Assembly: GCA_940671915.1 (NCBI GenBank) | Contig: CALNVZ010000174.1 | Location: forward strand, 23,414,300 to 23,478,299 | Length of the DNA stretch: 64,000 nucleotides | Reading direction: 5' to 3' | Origin: Paracentrotus lividus | Taxonomy: Eukaryota; Echinodermata; Echinoidea; Camarodonta; Echinidae | Shown here: piece after piece, positions 14,791-28,516 of the stretch | Layout of the letters: each line of letters opens with the position of its first letter | How positions within the stretch are numbered: position 1 is the stretch's first letter | Program-made: the position numbers and the translations under genes | Notes under the pieces: generated by a model | Told to the model about the DNA's origin: nothing | What the model saw: only the letters and a program-made list of their open reading frames with translations | Database searches by the model: none

Positions 14791-15260
14791 ACCTTCTTAG
14801 ATGAAGATGTCATATCAGTCTAGGGTCTCCTGCACGCTGTTCAAGTCATCATTATCATCTACTTGCGACTAATATGCATGTTGCTATTGTCGTGGCTGGT
14901 GACTGATAGGTTAACACAATTTAAGTGTATTCTTTCTACTTCGTAAAAATACAGCACTTATAATATATCTAAACAATTCAGAGACACAGTGATTATAACT
15001 CCACAGCACTAAATGCAGCCACAGCTGCCCCGATAGAACACTTTGAGCATTCATGGAAGTTCTTCCTACCTGTACGAATTCACCTCTCTTGGATCGAGTG
15101 TGGCAAATTTGTAATCAATGCCCTGCCAGAGGACAGGAGTTAAAGCATGAACAGTCCTTTACTTATCTGCTCGATAACACCACCTCTCATGCCATAACAA
15201 CAGGATTGGATCCCTTGCAATATTCATGAAAGTTAGCGAGATGTTTATGTCTTTCAATCT

Positions 15261-15400
15261 GGGGGGCATTTCATCAAAGGACTTGTCGGACGTTTTATCC
15301 GACAAACTGTTATAAGCTACTGAAATGCTTGCATCTGATTGGCTGAGAGCAAATTTGTCGGATAAAATATCCGACAAGTCCTTTGATGAAATGCCCTCCT
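15261..15400. mobile_element. Palindromic MITE, copy 1 (ggggggcatttcat family)
   Basis: A 140-bp near-palindrome. Left and right arms of about 50 bp (GGGCATTTCATCAAAGGACT inward) are inverted copies carrying CTTGTCGGA and TTTATCCGACAA, around a central AAATGCTTGCATCTGATTGG spacer. A second copy at 51644-51783 shares arms and centre closely. No coding capacity. This is a non-autonomous DNA transposon typical of echinoderm DNA. Target duplication not clear. The open frame at 15159-15467 is a shadow of it. Confidence 0.85.
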
Positions 15401-18400
15401 GATGTGACTTTTGAAAATAAGAACTTTGTTTATGTTTAAAAATTACAAAAATAAATAAATAAATCATAAGGCTAATAACTTAATATCCTTCATTTCAGCA
15501 GCTCGTTTTACATAAAACATATTTCACAAGCTTATTTAGTAACAAATGTATAAATCTTTGGACTTGCACTCTTTTAGTTGTTTGTATGTTAATAAAAAAC
15601 AAGATAACAAGTAAAGCTACGCCAGACTTGGCAGCAATCACATTTCTGAGAGCTCATTAAAGTGTTGCTTTTTTGGCATGGGCCAGCAAGCAGACAGGGT
15701 CAAAGATTATTATTAAACAAATTTGAAAACTGATATATAAAATGATAATCAGTTTCTGGAATCGACTGGGAATGCCCCTTTATTAAAGGAGTATGGTTCT
15801 TGTGAAAATGAAGTCTGGAAATGTCCCTTTTCCAATGCCCTGAAAAGAGCTTCTGAATTTGTCCAGAAATTCCCCTCCTATCCTATTAAGCTAGTGAGTT
15901 TTTACCTATGCATGCCTATACTTAAAAAAGAAAACCTAATTAATGAGTAAGCATTGTTTGCCGGACCATTTCTAAAAATTAAAATAAAATTTTCAGCCCC
16001 GTATGTACTACTTAAAATATTCTCAATACCTGTGTAAGAAATATATAAAACCATGGTCAACAGTCAACATTTGATATTGTTTATTTTGATGATCTTTGAA
16101 TTTATTCATGTTTTTTTTTTCTGAAATTTCCTTTTTCCATTTAATACACTTTTAAAAGAGATATTTTGAAAGCTCATGATTATGTTAGGAATTCCCTTTA
16201 AAACCTCACTTATGACATCATTTCTTGGCAAAACAAAAAATGCTCATTATTCTTGATATTCCGGTTGTTTTACTTGGACGCCCAGGGATAAAAAACTCTA
16301 AAGAAACCCAGAAACAGGAAAAACTCCTTCAATGATCTTCACTGAACGCACGCTGGCAAAAAGGCAAGTTGGCCAGATTGTTTCCGGTGTTGATGCCGAC
16401 ATTTTCAAATGTAAACAATGATTTTCTCAAACAAAAGGCATTCTTACATTTTGTATGATTATAATGGAATTAGAGAAAAGTGTATCTTAAGAAATACCAG
16501 CAGCTAGAAATGATTTCAAACTGTCTAGTCACTTTATTACAAGATTTATGGCCAAAGGAGTACAAAACAAATATACTGACCACAATTACAGTTTAAAGTT
16601 TGCACTGGATTGTGTCAAATAAATGAACATGTATGTAGTCTACTCACAAGTCTTCTTCACAATTATTTAGAGTTTAATTTTGATGATTGTAGACTACTTG
16701 CGATAACTCTTCATAGAAGACACATTTAAAGTTCAAAGATAGGGTATCACCCCCTCCCCCAGGTAATTGGTACCCTTTAAAGCAGTAGGAAAGGCTAAGC
16801 AAATCAATGGTAGGTAATACCTTTAAAAGAGCATGAATGTTCTGATCCTATTGGGCTTGCAGCACTTTCAAAATGTGACCATGAACTATTTTTGGAGAGA
16901 CTAAATGCAGTATAACCACTTCCTTGTTGCCAAAAGTCCCAGCATCTACTGTGATGGCCAACCCATTAAACTGGAAGTAGTTTTTGGACTAGATTAGCGA
17001 TATGATTACAAAAGGACTGCACTTTGCACTGTTGACGTTTGTAATGCCATCCCAAAAAGGTCGTCTATCAATGTGAAACATTAATCGATGCAGAATCTAA
17101 TAATGGTAGCATCTCCAATCAGAATAAAGTGTTAATTGATATAATTAGGTGTTTATTCATTATTCTTTTTGAACAAATTTGTTTCTGAAGTTCTTTTTAT
17201 CAATACATATTTTCAATGTCTAATTACTTTTATACTTTTTAAAGCTATTTCCCGGAATGAAATTGGAAAAAAGGTTCTAATTAAGATTTTCTAACCAATT
17301 TATTTTGTGCTTAGAAAAATCAAATAAAATTTATAATATGCAATAATTGACTCTTCTATTCTGACCTTCAATGACAGAATACCAATACATGTCAGATGAT
17401 AGCAAATATAATTTTCTATAAGGCATAATCTGAGATTGACAAAGATAAACACAGAATTTATTATTTAAGTCCATTTCTATACTTCTATTTCACTTTTTCA
17501 GTGCATCAACTTTGCTGCAAACTTTATTTATTTTGTTCTTTATTTACAATATTCTGAAGCTTTTATTGGTGCCATGTTCTCTCTTTGTCTCAATAACTAC
17601 CAATGGATAACATTACTGTTGATAATTTATCAGCTGGTTCAAACAATATGAAATCTGGACAAGGATCTTCAACCATTAATGCAAGGGTGGTACTTGTATA
17701 TCTTACAGTCAAATGTGTTATGAACCTTAATAGAGTTTGCATGTATTGATTGATAAATTTAAAGATTAATACATTGAATGTAAAGATTTAAAAGATAAGT
17801 GACATCCCATCGAAATACTTAACCTTTGACCCTAATGTAAACCATCCAAACAAAGGCCTTGCTCTAGCTCTTTTCTACATTTTGTTTATTGTTAATGAAT
17901 AAAAACTGGTGAAATACTAGAACAGATAGAATTTTGCTCTTGTACTTTCTTTATTATTATCATAGTATTGTGATATATTATGTTATTGCTCTGTGACTGT
18001 AATCGATCATTTTAGTATTTGGAAGCACAATTAATGAGTATTTAATTGAATAGAACATAAACGTATAAACAAACTTGTATAAATAGTAAAGTTATTACTT
18101 TTTATGCATTTGACCCATTCTTCCTCAATGTAGCCTTTACTATTTAGGTTTTAGTAACTGGTGTGTGTTGTGTATCACTCTTACCTGAAAATATTACTTG
18201 TTGATTACATGGAGTTTTATGCATTTTGAAATATCAGGCACACTAATTTTTTTTTTCTTTATTTATAAGTCCTCAACAGACAATGTATCATTACTCAGAA
18301 ATCTGAAGAGTGCTGGATTGAAAAGCTCTTTAAAGATATATACAAAGTCATACTGTATAATTAAGGCTTGCATAATTATACACAATGTGTGCACATTCTT

Positions 18401-21400
18401 CACTCCCTGGGGAGTGTTTCAGCCATGTAGGCACAATTTTTATTAATTGTGCAGCATGCTAGCTGTATAAGATATAAATCCATGACCATGATGTATTGTC
18501 TTAAATCTAAATTTGGATCACTCTCCATTTGAAGCCAACATTTTTCATTTGACAGTGTCTATCAATGTCAATTTATTGATGCGATTTAATTCTGATTAGA
18601 GTTGTAAAGAGGTAATCTCAAATAATAAACAATGACAGTTGATTACCAGAATAAAATATATTCAAATCCCTTACTTTAAATTCTTTTATCTTGCCTCATA
18701 ATGGCAGGAGTTAAATCAATATCTGGACACAAGAGTATTGTTTCAAGGGCTAATTCATGTTTTCCTTCAGGCAATCATAGAATGACATTTATCCTTGACA
18801 ATGAGGCATTGTTATAGAGCTGATTCCATAATCTACATGTAGGGTTGAATGATATTTATGGAATAATGTCAGTTTGCTACATTTCATCAAGTTCCCAATG
18901 CCACTGAGTTGATGACATGATGAAAGCTGTCATGCTTCAGTCACACCGATAGGACCCATTCTAAACCAACAACAGATCAAACACAAGATTACACAACAGT
19001 AATGGGCAGTTAGAGGCCAGTTTTTAGTTGGTTTGGACTCGGTTCCACAATATGACTGAGGCTTTAACATTGAAAAAGGGGGTATATTTAAAATGATAAC
19101 TAAAATGTTCTTATAATACTTTTATAAAAACTCAGGTGTTGAAACAATATCTGGACATATGACATGATAAGGAAGGTTGTATGAGGGAGGTTATACAGTA
19201 AATATTGTGCTCGTCATTTTTGTGAAAAGCAACACACGCAATAGTTATCCTTGAAAAAAAAAAGTCTTGTCGTGATTTTTACTTTAAGATATACAAAAAC
19301 AATACAAAGACAGATAAAATGGTTTAGACAAAAAGCATATACAGATTTAAAACATTACGTGAAATCATCGTACAATAATTGATTCTAAGAATTCAAAACT
19401 ACATTTGTGCATCATATTAATTTTCAGAAATGGAATTACAATATTATAGAACTTAATAAAGCAAATTAAGTCAAAGATTTTGTAAGTGATAAAACAGAGA
19501 GCAGATTACACTTTGTCATTTTCCCCCTTGTTAAAACTAATTTTAGTTTAGGGAACATTCATTCAAGGGCTTTTCCCTTGACCTTGGCATGTATGTAGAG
19601 CAAAGGAAGAAGCTTAGACGTCCACATCACAGGAAGCTCAACAATTAAACATTGTGAGCAACACGCCACATGTTACTATTATCCAAATCTCTCTCTTAAC
19701 ATACCCTTCCAAAACATACATGTAAGAGGGTAATTTAAGGGGAAGGGGTGCATCAGTCAGATGTTATAAAACAAAGAGATGACAACTTTCTGAAGATGAT
19801 TAAATATTGTGGGCAATATGCAATATGTTTCTATTATCCACACCACTCCCTAATTATTTTGCTTATTTTCTTCAAATTGTACATTTCTGGTCAGTTTCAC
19901 TCTTTGTTAAAAATATATATATAAAAAAATAAAATAAATTTGACATCTTGTAGGCTACCATTAAAGGCCCCTCACCAAAAAAAGAAAAAAGAAAAAGAGA
20001 AATCTATAAAGTTGTGGTCTTAAACATTATTGTGTGCTAAATATTGTGTTTTTCTTTTTCTCCATATATTTCAACTCCCCATCTGTGGCCTGTAAAGTTG
20101 TTTTATATTAAAGAGAAGATCTAGATATAGCTGATTTGCCAGACCCCGATTTTCGATTCAAGACATTTTTATTGTCATAAAAGCAATGATTTTAAGATCA
20201 CATTTTCAAGTGTGTTTCATCATATATTTTATTCTATCTAAAAGTAAATTCAATCTGTGAAAAATTATATTTTGATATTTACCAAAATTATATCAAAGCT
20301 GTAAGTATGGTTCCGTTGTATTTTGGGGATGTATAGATTAAGACATGATCTTAAATTAAAAATGACAGAAGAGGAAAAAACTGGTTTTGAGTGAGAAGAA
20401 CAGGAGGAAGGGATCAGCCGTCACCTCACCTTCATGGGTGATCTATCCTGGTCATGTCATTTACAGTTGAAGATAATGATTGTCCTTTCATAGATGAAGA
20501 TACCCCCACCCACTAACAACCTCTTCTTGTCATAAATGAACTTTTTAGAGATAAACTCTGACTTTTGATACTTTCTAGTTTTTGTACTCTAATATCTTGT
20601 ATAAGAGTAACTGTTACCATCAAACTTTTTTTTTCTTCTTTTTTTTCCTTTTTTTTTTGAGGGGGGGGGGGGTTCTCTTAGGGGATATAAGTAATGAAGT
20701 CATTGCAGGTGTAATATATAGTTTAACTATGCATAACAGGAACAAATGCTTTGACAAAAACTTAAGTTCTAATATATTCAGTGTACACATGAATGATTAA
20801 TAATTTGTGACAGCATTAGGCCTACATGTATCTTCTTATGGCAATCTGTATTTTGCAAGAGCTTTGTTTAGTTTTCAAATTTTTCCAAAGCTCTCTCTGT
20901 TCCCTTTAATAATTGCATTTGATTCTCTTAAAGCTATCCTCATCAAATTATGTACTTGTAGAATTCACCCTAATATAATAAGAAATCATGTTGGATTGAA
21001 ATGTTAAGAGTTAAATTACAATAATGTACAACCAAAATACATCTAGTTCATAAAGGGCAATAATTGACACCAAAAAAATTAACAGTCTCTCATACAAAGA
21101 TTGTAATAAACTACACAAAATGCTCTTTTTCATATAAAATCAAAGCACATCAGACAACGGTTCCGCATTGTGAATCTTTTCACTCAGTTCTGATAGAGGA
21201 CAAGATTGAACAGTTATCCAAAATGTAAATCTGATACACCAATGCCTACCAGAGCAGGTCAACAATAGGCCTATAAACCTAACTTTGAGACTCCCTCAGA
21301 AAAAAACGTCCACATGTAAGGGTTTAACCTCATGCCCCACATGTATGGTACCTACATGCACGACGTATCCCAACGTCAACAACAACAACGATGGCAACGT

Positions 21401-22780
21401 ATGGAAATGGACTGAAACATGGCGGCAGTGCTGTTCCTCTGTCCATGGCCAGCCACTCATAATGCTATGGTCTGGTGGGCAAGGTTTAAATAGGGAAGTC
21501 AATGAATATAAAATGAAAACAGGAACAATATCAGGAAGAATTACAAACAAGAAACTTACAGAGACATGTTAGAGAAGTTCCTTGGGCCATGCAGACACCC
21601 CAGGGTAGACGGATAATAATTCAAGATTCACACAGCTAAAGCAGCAGGGGGAGAAAAGGTATGGCAATACATCCTCCCAAATCAGTCCAGATCTGAAAGC
21701 CAGGTTGTTTTGACCAGTGAGTGAGAGAGTGAGTGAGCTAGCTAGCAAGGCGGGCAGGATGAATATAGGTTACAAGGAGGGAGAGTTGAGTTAGCGCTGA
21801 ATTACAGCAGGCTTTGCCATGGTCATTTCTTCAGCCATGAATTACATTTCCCAGGGCTGGCCATTCTCACTAATAGCATGCAAAGCTAGACTGATTCTGC
21901 TCTCAGACGCTCTTTCTCCCTCTCTCTCTATCTCATTTGCTCTCGCTCCCATCCACCGATGGTCAAATGTAGGTTGCTGAAGGTTGTCAGATGACCTACA
22001 TGGCTGAAGGACAACATCGTAATAGGGGAAAGGACAAACAGGAGTGGAGAGACAAAAGTCAATATAGAGGCAGATGGCTTTGAAAGAAAATATGTATCAA
22101 TGACAGTAGATTAATGTGATTTAGAGTCCCATCCACCATCATCACTAAATGTTGACCTGTGATGAATTGAACGAAAATAAAAGCACTAGTGGTTGTTATT
22201 AAATGACTGTATTTCCATAAAAGTTGTGTGCAACAACGCAGAACAGATTAAAAATACTTGAATTGGATTTTACAAAGGTAGAATACCCACCTATAATATT
22301 AATTTCAATCAAGTATTAAGCTAGTTTTTCAGGCATGAATATTTCTTTGTTTACTTCCCAATGGATGTGACCACCTATAGAGTCAAGGGCGATAAACAAT
22401 GCTACATTTTGTGAAAAATGACAAAACTTTTAAAATAGGCACTACAGATAGCCATAGGCCTACCTCATGGTTAAACAATTACAAAATATTCACACCAAAA
22501 AGGGGAAGGGGAATTTTTGGATTAACTAAGGTTTTTATCCATGGGATGAACTTATTCATAAAGTTAACACAATTCAAACCCATTTGGTCATCATTGAAAA
22601 TAGGTTTTCTTTGTTTTAAAAAAACATAACAAAATGGCATTGTTGAATTCATAGATATCATGTCCTCTTCACTTAAAACTGAATGGATCATTTCAGTAAT
22701 AGCCAACCATACCATGTATCCTGCACTTTACCAGAAAAAGAACAAAAGAAAAAAAATATCACTTTGGGTCTGCACATGAG
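15401..22780. other. AT-rich intronic sequence, no gene recognised
   Basis: Low-GC sequence with a T-rich then G12 junction at 20626-20672, a (CAA)n-like patch near 21375-21393, GTGA/GAGT short repeats at 21717-21740 and a CT-rich patch at 21908-21940. The stretch 21285-22080 is slightly GC-richer and open on both strands (21285-21572 and 21296-21550), with no recognisable protein. Confidence 0.5.
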
Positions 22781-22789
22781 ACTAGCACT

Positions 22790-23660
22790 CAATGTTTACA
22801 GTCTATTACACAACATAGCCTTGGTTCTGAGTACAAGCCAGCCAGGGTCCTAAGAATAGCTGGTATGTCAACACAGCCTTGACTAGAGACCCTTGACCTT
22901 GTCTCCTACTACCCCTGGAGCTCCAGGCCTGACATGTTCTCAATCCAAGGCCTTTGGTCACTCCATACTGACCAGCCAGCTATTCAGCCCTCATAGACCT
23001 CTCTCAGCTCTCCCAGGCCATTGGTAGGGTAAGAAGTAGGGCACTCAGCAGGAGGGGTGAATCACTGGTCAACCATTTTATTACAAGTATGCTAATGTCC
23101 AGCTGTGCTGTGTCCTGAAAGAGGTCACTCTAATGACCTACTACCAGCATGCTGACCAAGTGATAGTCTTCAATTCAAGACATGATGAGAATGAAAATGG
23201 GGGAAATAAATTTGAAAATTATAGTTTGTTCAATTAGATGAAAATAGTGCTTTGAATCAATCAAACTCTTTGCTAAAACAAAATCCTAAAGAAAATCCTA
23301 AATGTTTATTAAAATATGTTAATTGTTAAGATAATTTGTGCTTTCCTAACACCAAAAATATTAAAATAGAGCCTTTGGTTGAGCCTACAACCTAATCAAT
23401 ATTATTTCCTGCATTCTTAGATATTCCTTCATTATTATGCCTGCAAGGAACTCTCTGGTCATTCTCCACAGGCCATCACTGAAATTAATCCCATGTGACC
23501 AAGGTCTAGTACCAAGTCTAGCATAAACCAGGACACACTACTGAGAGGTCAATCAGTGGCCAAAGCGTATACACTGTCCATCATGCTGAATGCTCTGCTC
23601 TGCTAGCTAAGCCTGTGTCCTGATGAGGACACACTCATGCCCACAGGCTTAGTGGTCAGT
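22790..23660. promoter_or_regulatory. GC-richer intronic block with cruciform-forming inverted repeat
   Basis: Two GC-richer stretches (22790-23170 and 23450-23660) rich in CCAGCCAG, GGCCT and AGGTCA/TGACC-like words, separated by AT-rich sequence. Near the right end CTAAGCCTGTG (23607-23617) and CACAGGCTTAG (23642-23652) form a perfect 11-bp inverted repeat, with a second small palindrome (GTCCTGATGAGGAC) in the loop. No coding potential. Possible regulatory block or degenerate repeat. Confidence 0.3.
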
Positions 23661-24147
23661 TGCTAGGCTAGTCTTAGTATCCAAACCCTAGTTTTTCTAA
23701 ATTGATGCAAATGCGATCAATGGGGATTTGGGGGATAATAGGGGATATCAAAATGTTCTAGATACATTTTCAATATAGTTGAGTGGGTGTGAACCCACGT
23801 TGAGAAGAAATTGGTACTACATTTTAAATGAAATGTGAATAAGTGGTCTGAATTAGTAGACTGTTGAGTCTAGTTGTGTTTAGTTGTCCTCATAAGGTCA
23901 CCTAACCCAGTTCCCATGCCTATTATGAAATACATAAAGACACTCCAAACACACACAATACTTTCTCCTGGCACACTGTCCGTACACAATACTGACCAAT
24001 GGACTATGACCATAGTGTGTATGCATCTTCTTTCACTCACACTATCACACACAAATTATGGCCATTATACATTAATCCCCTGGAGGCAGTTACATGTAAA
24101 TTATGTGTGTGCTGACTGTCAAAGAGGAATGAATCACAGATTGGAAT

Positions 24148-24160
24148 GGTCAAAATGACC
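24148..24160. promoter_or_regulatory. Perfect GGTCAnnnTGACC palindrome (steroid-receptor-type site)
   Basis: GGTCAAAATGACC, extended to ATGGTCAAAATGACCAT (24146-24162), is an exact inverted repeat with three-base spacing, the core of an estrogen-response-type element (IR3). It is a motif match in intronic DNA and functional use is unknown. Confidence 0.35.
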
Positions 24161-24162
24161 AT

Positions 24163-27100
24163 ACAATACAATGGTCAAGTGTAGTGTGTGATCCAATTGT
24201 ATTCAAGGCTGAATGGCTTTGAGTGCAAGAGGGTGGCCTACTTTTTCTGACTGTGTAGTGTGTTTGGACTGTTCTTAAACAGTAGCTGGTTTCCTGCTTT
24301 GAATTTGATTCGTAAAAAGTATTTTCTTGAAACTTGAATAGATGGGCTAGTCTAAAAGTATAAAAGTAGGAATACAGTAGATTATTGTCCACTTTTTGGG
24401 TTAAAAAGCAATGTTCTCTGCTTAAATTTTCTATTCAGAAATCAGTGCAGAAGAAACTCTTTAGAAAGACCCCTCCCCCAAGAAAAAAAAAACAACAACA
24501 ACAAAATGAAGCCAAATTATGCAAATAGCATAAATTTAAAAATTCTACAAATTGTAGTTAAGTTCATTGAGGAGTTGCGTATTCAACCAACAGCCACACA
24601 ATGATATTGTACGTGCACAATGGTCTCCCTACCCCTCCCCCCACTTTTTGTTTGTGTGACATGCTATAATAAGTGAATAAACCCAACCGACTTCTCTTCT
24701 AAACTTATGAATATAATGGAGGAACCTACTTCCCAAACTGGATATTAACATCTTTCTGCCCAATAAATCATTAATTAGTCTTGCTTAATAACGAATGGTC
24801 ATGCTTTCTGTGTCAAGCGGTAGTATAACTAGATGTATACGTACTAGACAGTATTAAACCAGTCAATAATTAATTATATTGCACTTTTTGCCCTACATAA
24901 ATGTATGAGAGTCTAGACAGCTTTTTTGTGTGTGAATGCATTATAAACTATATAGAGGACAAAAATAGATTCAAACAGATAACTACCCTATGAAATAGGA
25001 CTATATGGAAGTAATAATATTAATAGAGCGCCATAATTCCTTTATTATTATCAAGTCTCTAAACAGAATAATATTGTATTTATTATGTTCTTCAACTATT
25101 AATCATACAAATCCTGTTATCTAGGGATTTTTTTTGTTTATTTAGTAATAAATTATAGGATATTTCTAAATGTGCTGAATTTAGTGGTTGGTGTACATGT
25201 GCACATGGTGGTGCAACTGACAGATCACATTACAAGAAAGGGACCTCTGAATGTTTTTAAAATAAATATCTATTACAATACTAAATCAATTTCATATAGT
25301 GTAATCATATGTAACTCACTGAAACATTAATAAGAAAAAAATATATAGATGCCCCAAAATCGTTGGTAAACATCTCTCATTACAACCAAACCCATCAATT
25401 TTCTTGCTAGCACAAATGTGAACCTGGCAAGGGACATCCCCCTCATTCCCATTCAGCTCAAATTTCTGGGTCATTGTGAAATGAATGAATATGATTTTAT
25501 AAAGAGAGAGAGAGAGAGACAGAGGCAGAGAGAAAGACCACACACAAATGCACGTTATAATGAGAGTTGCTAAATGTACCATTATCTCCCCACATTTTTT
25601 TCATCATCTATTCAAATTCCCAGTGAAGTAATTCATTGTCGTCTCATTTTCACAGAAATTCACGCGTTCAAATATAGAATATTGATGAATCGTAGAAGGG
25701 CCTACATGTATTTTTTCAAGACCCTAATTTTTGCTCATATTTTTTTCCTTGATTAACATCATAATGCAGTAAAAACATCAAACATGCATATTTTTATACT
25801 TAGTTTCGCATGGAAAATGATAAAACTTTGGTGGGTGACACCTTGCTATTCAATTAAATGTATTTTGTTATTGTTTTTTTTATCAATGGTTAGGTTAAAG
25901 CCCTGTCTTAACTGTAGCATTTCTACTTGATTAATAATTGTTTTGGGAAATGAAGAAGGTTCTGTTCAGTTCTTTACATTCCATAGAAATATTTTCATGC
26001 AACTGTGTTTATTAACTACAATTATCAATTTTAATGCTGGTGGTACATGATTTGTAAAACAATAATACTTCTTATAAAATAATGCATGTAAAGGATTAAA
26101 GACAACATAATTATTGCAAAAGAAGGTTTCTCTGGTATGGAAATAGGTAGCTTTCAAATGGAACAAGAGAATTCAACAACAAAAAATGACCCAAAAAAAA
26201 CTGCGTTCTTTACCCCATTCATTTTAGTCACTTCTCTGACAAACGACATTCAATGCTCATGCTAAGAGTAAGGTACACACTGGCTGAATTTGAATGACAC
26301 TGGATTAAGTAGCTGGCTTGAATATAATCTTGGTGTTAATCTCTAATTTCACTTGATGTGTATGATCTTACTAATATGTCTTCCTCTGAGCTCCTGAGAA
26401 GTAACCAATGAATCACTGATTGATAAAGCAACACAGCCACAATGATGGACGACATCTACCCCCTACCCCTACCCCTCCCCATATTTTTCTCAGGAAGTTA
26501 GAAGTGAAGAAACAAAATAAAGGCATTTATATTCATATAATTTTACCTTTCATTAACTTCATGAAGCTACCAAACCCAGAAGATAAATATTTCTAATTAT
26601 ATCTAAAATGCTTAAGTTTTGGTGACACATTACAGATGTTATTTCATAGAATCAAATTGTAGTAGGGCCTACTTTAGTTCTGCAACAAATGCCATTTAAT
26701 TTCTAACCCGAAATTCTTTTATGGATGAATTTTGGCTGCTAAATATTATTGTGTTGAATATTACGTTTGCCTTGACTTTGACTAAAACCAATTCTGAGAA
26801 TAGGGCCTATATAATTATTTATTAAGAATGGAAGTATGCCACAGTGGCTAAAAGAAAAGTGTATGATGTGTGCATGAAGAATATATTACAAAAAAAGCTA
26901 TAACACTGCTTCCACCAGCATTTGTTTCAAATATGAATTGTATTGGATAAATTGCAACTAATTGATGTACAACTAAACACTTCATATCAGTTTACGGTAA
27001 TACTCTTGATAAAGTGATTAACACAATAACCAAGTTGAAGAAGGCTGGACATGAAACCATTACTTTGATCTACCGAAATGAAGGATTACTAGGCTTGTCC

Positions 27101-28042
27101 TAAAAAGCTGTCCAAAGCTATTCCCATTGCCAAATTTTGCCAGATTGAGCTCTCCTTGCGTGAGGAGCACCTAATTACAGAGGACCTGCTGTAGTTACAA
27201 GGGGCTTGTTCACCTCCTAGAGTGTTTTCTTATGATGTAATTGTGCAGCAGTAGGTACAGACCCTTTTGATGAGAGTGATTCTATGGAAGACAATTGGAA
27301 CAACGGTGCTGTGGTCAAGTTCCATGTCATAATCAATGTCTTGATTCAAGGGAACGTTTGCATGGACTTACAAACATCCAATCATGATTCACAACATCAA
27401 AATCCATTTTTTAACCTTTTTTTTTTAGGGAAAGGGGTAGGTTTTCTTTTGATAGCCAGAAGGACATTAACATTTTAACATGCACAGATAGTACACTTTG
27501 TCAATGTCCTTTTTGTCTTTCAGATGATGACTTCAAATATACATCAATATGATGATGATGATGGGCAGAGAGGATGGGGCATGAATATCCTCATGCAATA
27601 GCTCTGGCTCCAAATAACAAATTGCTCATTCTCTCTCTTTTTATAGGGGGGGGGGGGGGTGCGTGTTTGGTGGGGGGGTGGGTTTGAAATGTCCAAAAAG
27701 GAAACAACCAAACAAATAAATGTCAATTAAAGACAGAAATTACTTCTCAATTAGTCATTATTTTGATAAAAACTTTAAAAAGCAGATATTATATATTGAT
27801 GCTTTTGTGAAGGATTCATGCGAAATATCAGTAGCTAATATTTTATGTATGAGATCATAAAGTACACTCCGGTAATGCTATTGGTCAATGGCTGAGTCTT
27901 TAAGTGCCATGTTTATCTCCTGTCTGAAGTAGCATGTCTACACAATGAAAATTGTAATTATTCATGAAATATTGCATGGGGTATCAATCATTCATGGGAG
28001 CCAATGCAAGGCAGGGTTGGAAATGCGTAGAAAACAAAAAAG
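24163..28042. other. AT-rich intronic sequence, no gene recognised
   Basis: Contains a GA microsatellite (25502-25538), a C-rich tract with strong G-quadruplex potential on the minus strand (26459-26480, annotated separately), a TTTTTATA-G14 junction followed by more G runs (27638-27683), and a somewhat GC-richer patch at 27090-27270. Short open frames show no family resemblance. Confidence 0.5.
26459..26480 (-). other. Strong G-quadruplex motif on the transcribed-sense strand
   Basis: Plus strand C5-TA-C4-TA-C4-T-C4. The minus strand therefore reads G4-A-G4-TA-G4-TA-G5, four runs of at least four G with loops of one or two bases. Because the host gene reads on the minus strand, the motif would appear in the intron RNA. 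Confidence 0.6.
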
Positions 28043-28516
28043 TTAAAGCTGGTGTATAGTTTCGGGAGAAAGAAAATTTAATTTTGATTCACATTAAGAT
28101 AAATTATGAAAGAATGAATCCAAGAACTATGATAAAGCAAATTATAGCACCTGAAATCTCGTTTTAGTGTCTTTATTTCATAATATAAGGATAAAAAAGA
28201 TAAGACGGGGACCCGACTCAGCTTTGCGCTCACGTGGAAAACCAATGGGGATTCTCTTGTGTGGGTGTTACACACAGATCGTTCGCACTACTTCACGCCG
28301 TAACCTCAGGCGTGCGAACTTGTCAGCAGAGGTATAAACGGCAGTTAAATTACGCTATATTCAAACAAATTCAATAAAATTCATCGGAAATAATGAAAGT
28401 AATGTCACAAGATCTCTCACACATATCTTTTAGTGCAATGTGGACAACATGTAACTATATTTGATCGGTTTTGTGCCAATTCCTTTTTTGTTACCAAAAC
28501 TATACACCAGGTTTAA
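28043..28516. mobile_element. TTAA-flanked TIR element (MITE), about 470 bp
   Basis: Left end TTAAAGCTGGTGTATAGTTT and the inverted right end (TTAAACCTGGTGTATAGTTT) match over about 24 bp with few mismatches, and both ends carry TTAA, consistent with a TTAA target preference (piggyBac- or Kolobok-like). The GC-richer interior holds an 8-bp perfect hairpin GTTCGCAC/GTGCGAAC (28281-28319) with an overlapping ACGCC/GGCGT stem. No transposase. The open frame at 28078-28275 is spurious. Confidence 0.75.

Larger units (their letters stand above)
9381..15260. other. AT-rich intronic sequence with two GC-richer islands
   Basis: No gene recognised. It includes a short (AC)n tract (9497-9512), a purine/G-rich run at 10610-10650 (GGGGAGGGGGGGGGGTGGGG type, potential G-quadruplex), a C6-T9-G11 homopolymer stack at 14265-14290, and a direct repeat of about 17 bp at 13030-13067. 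The GC-richer islands are annotated separately. Confidence 0.5.
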
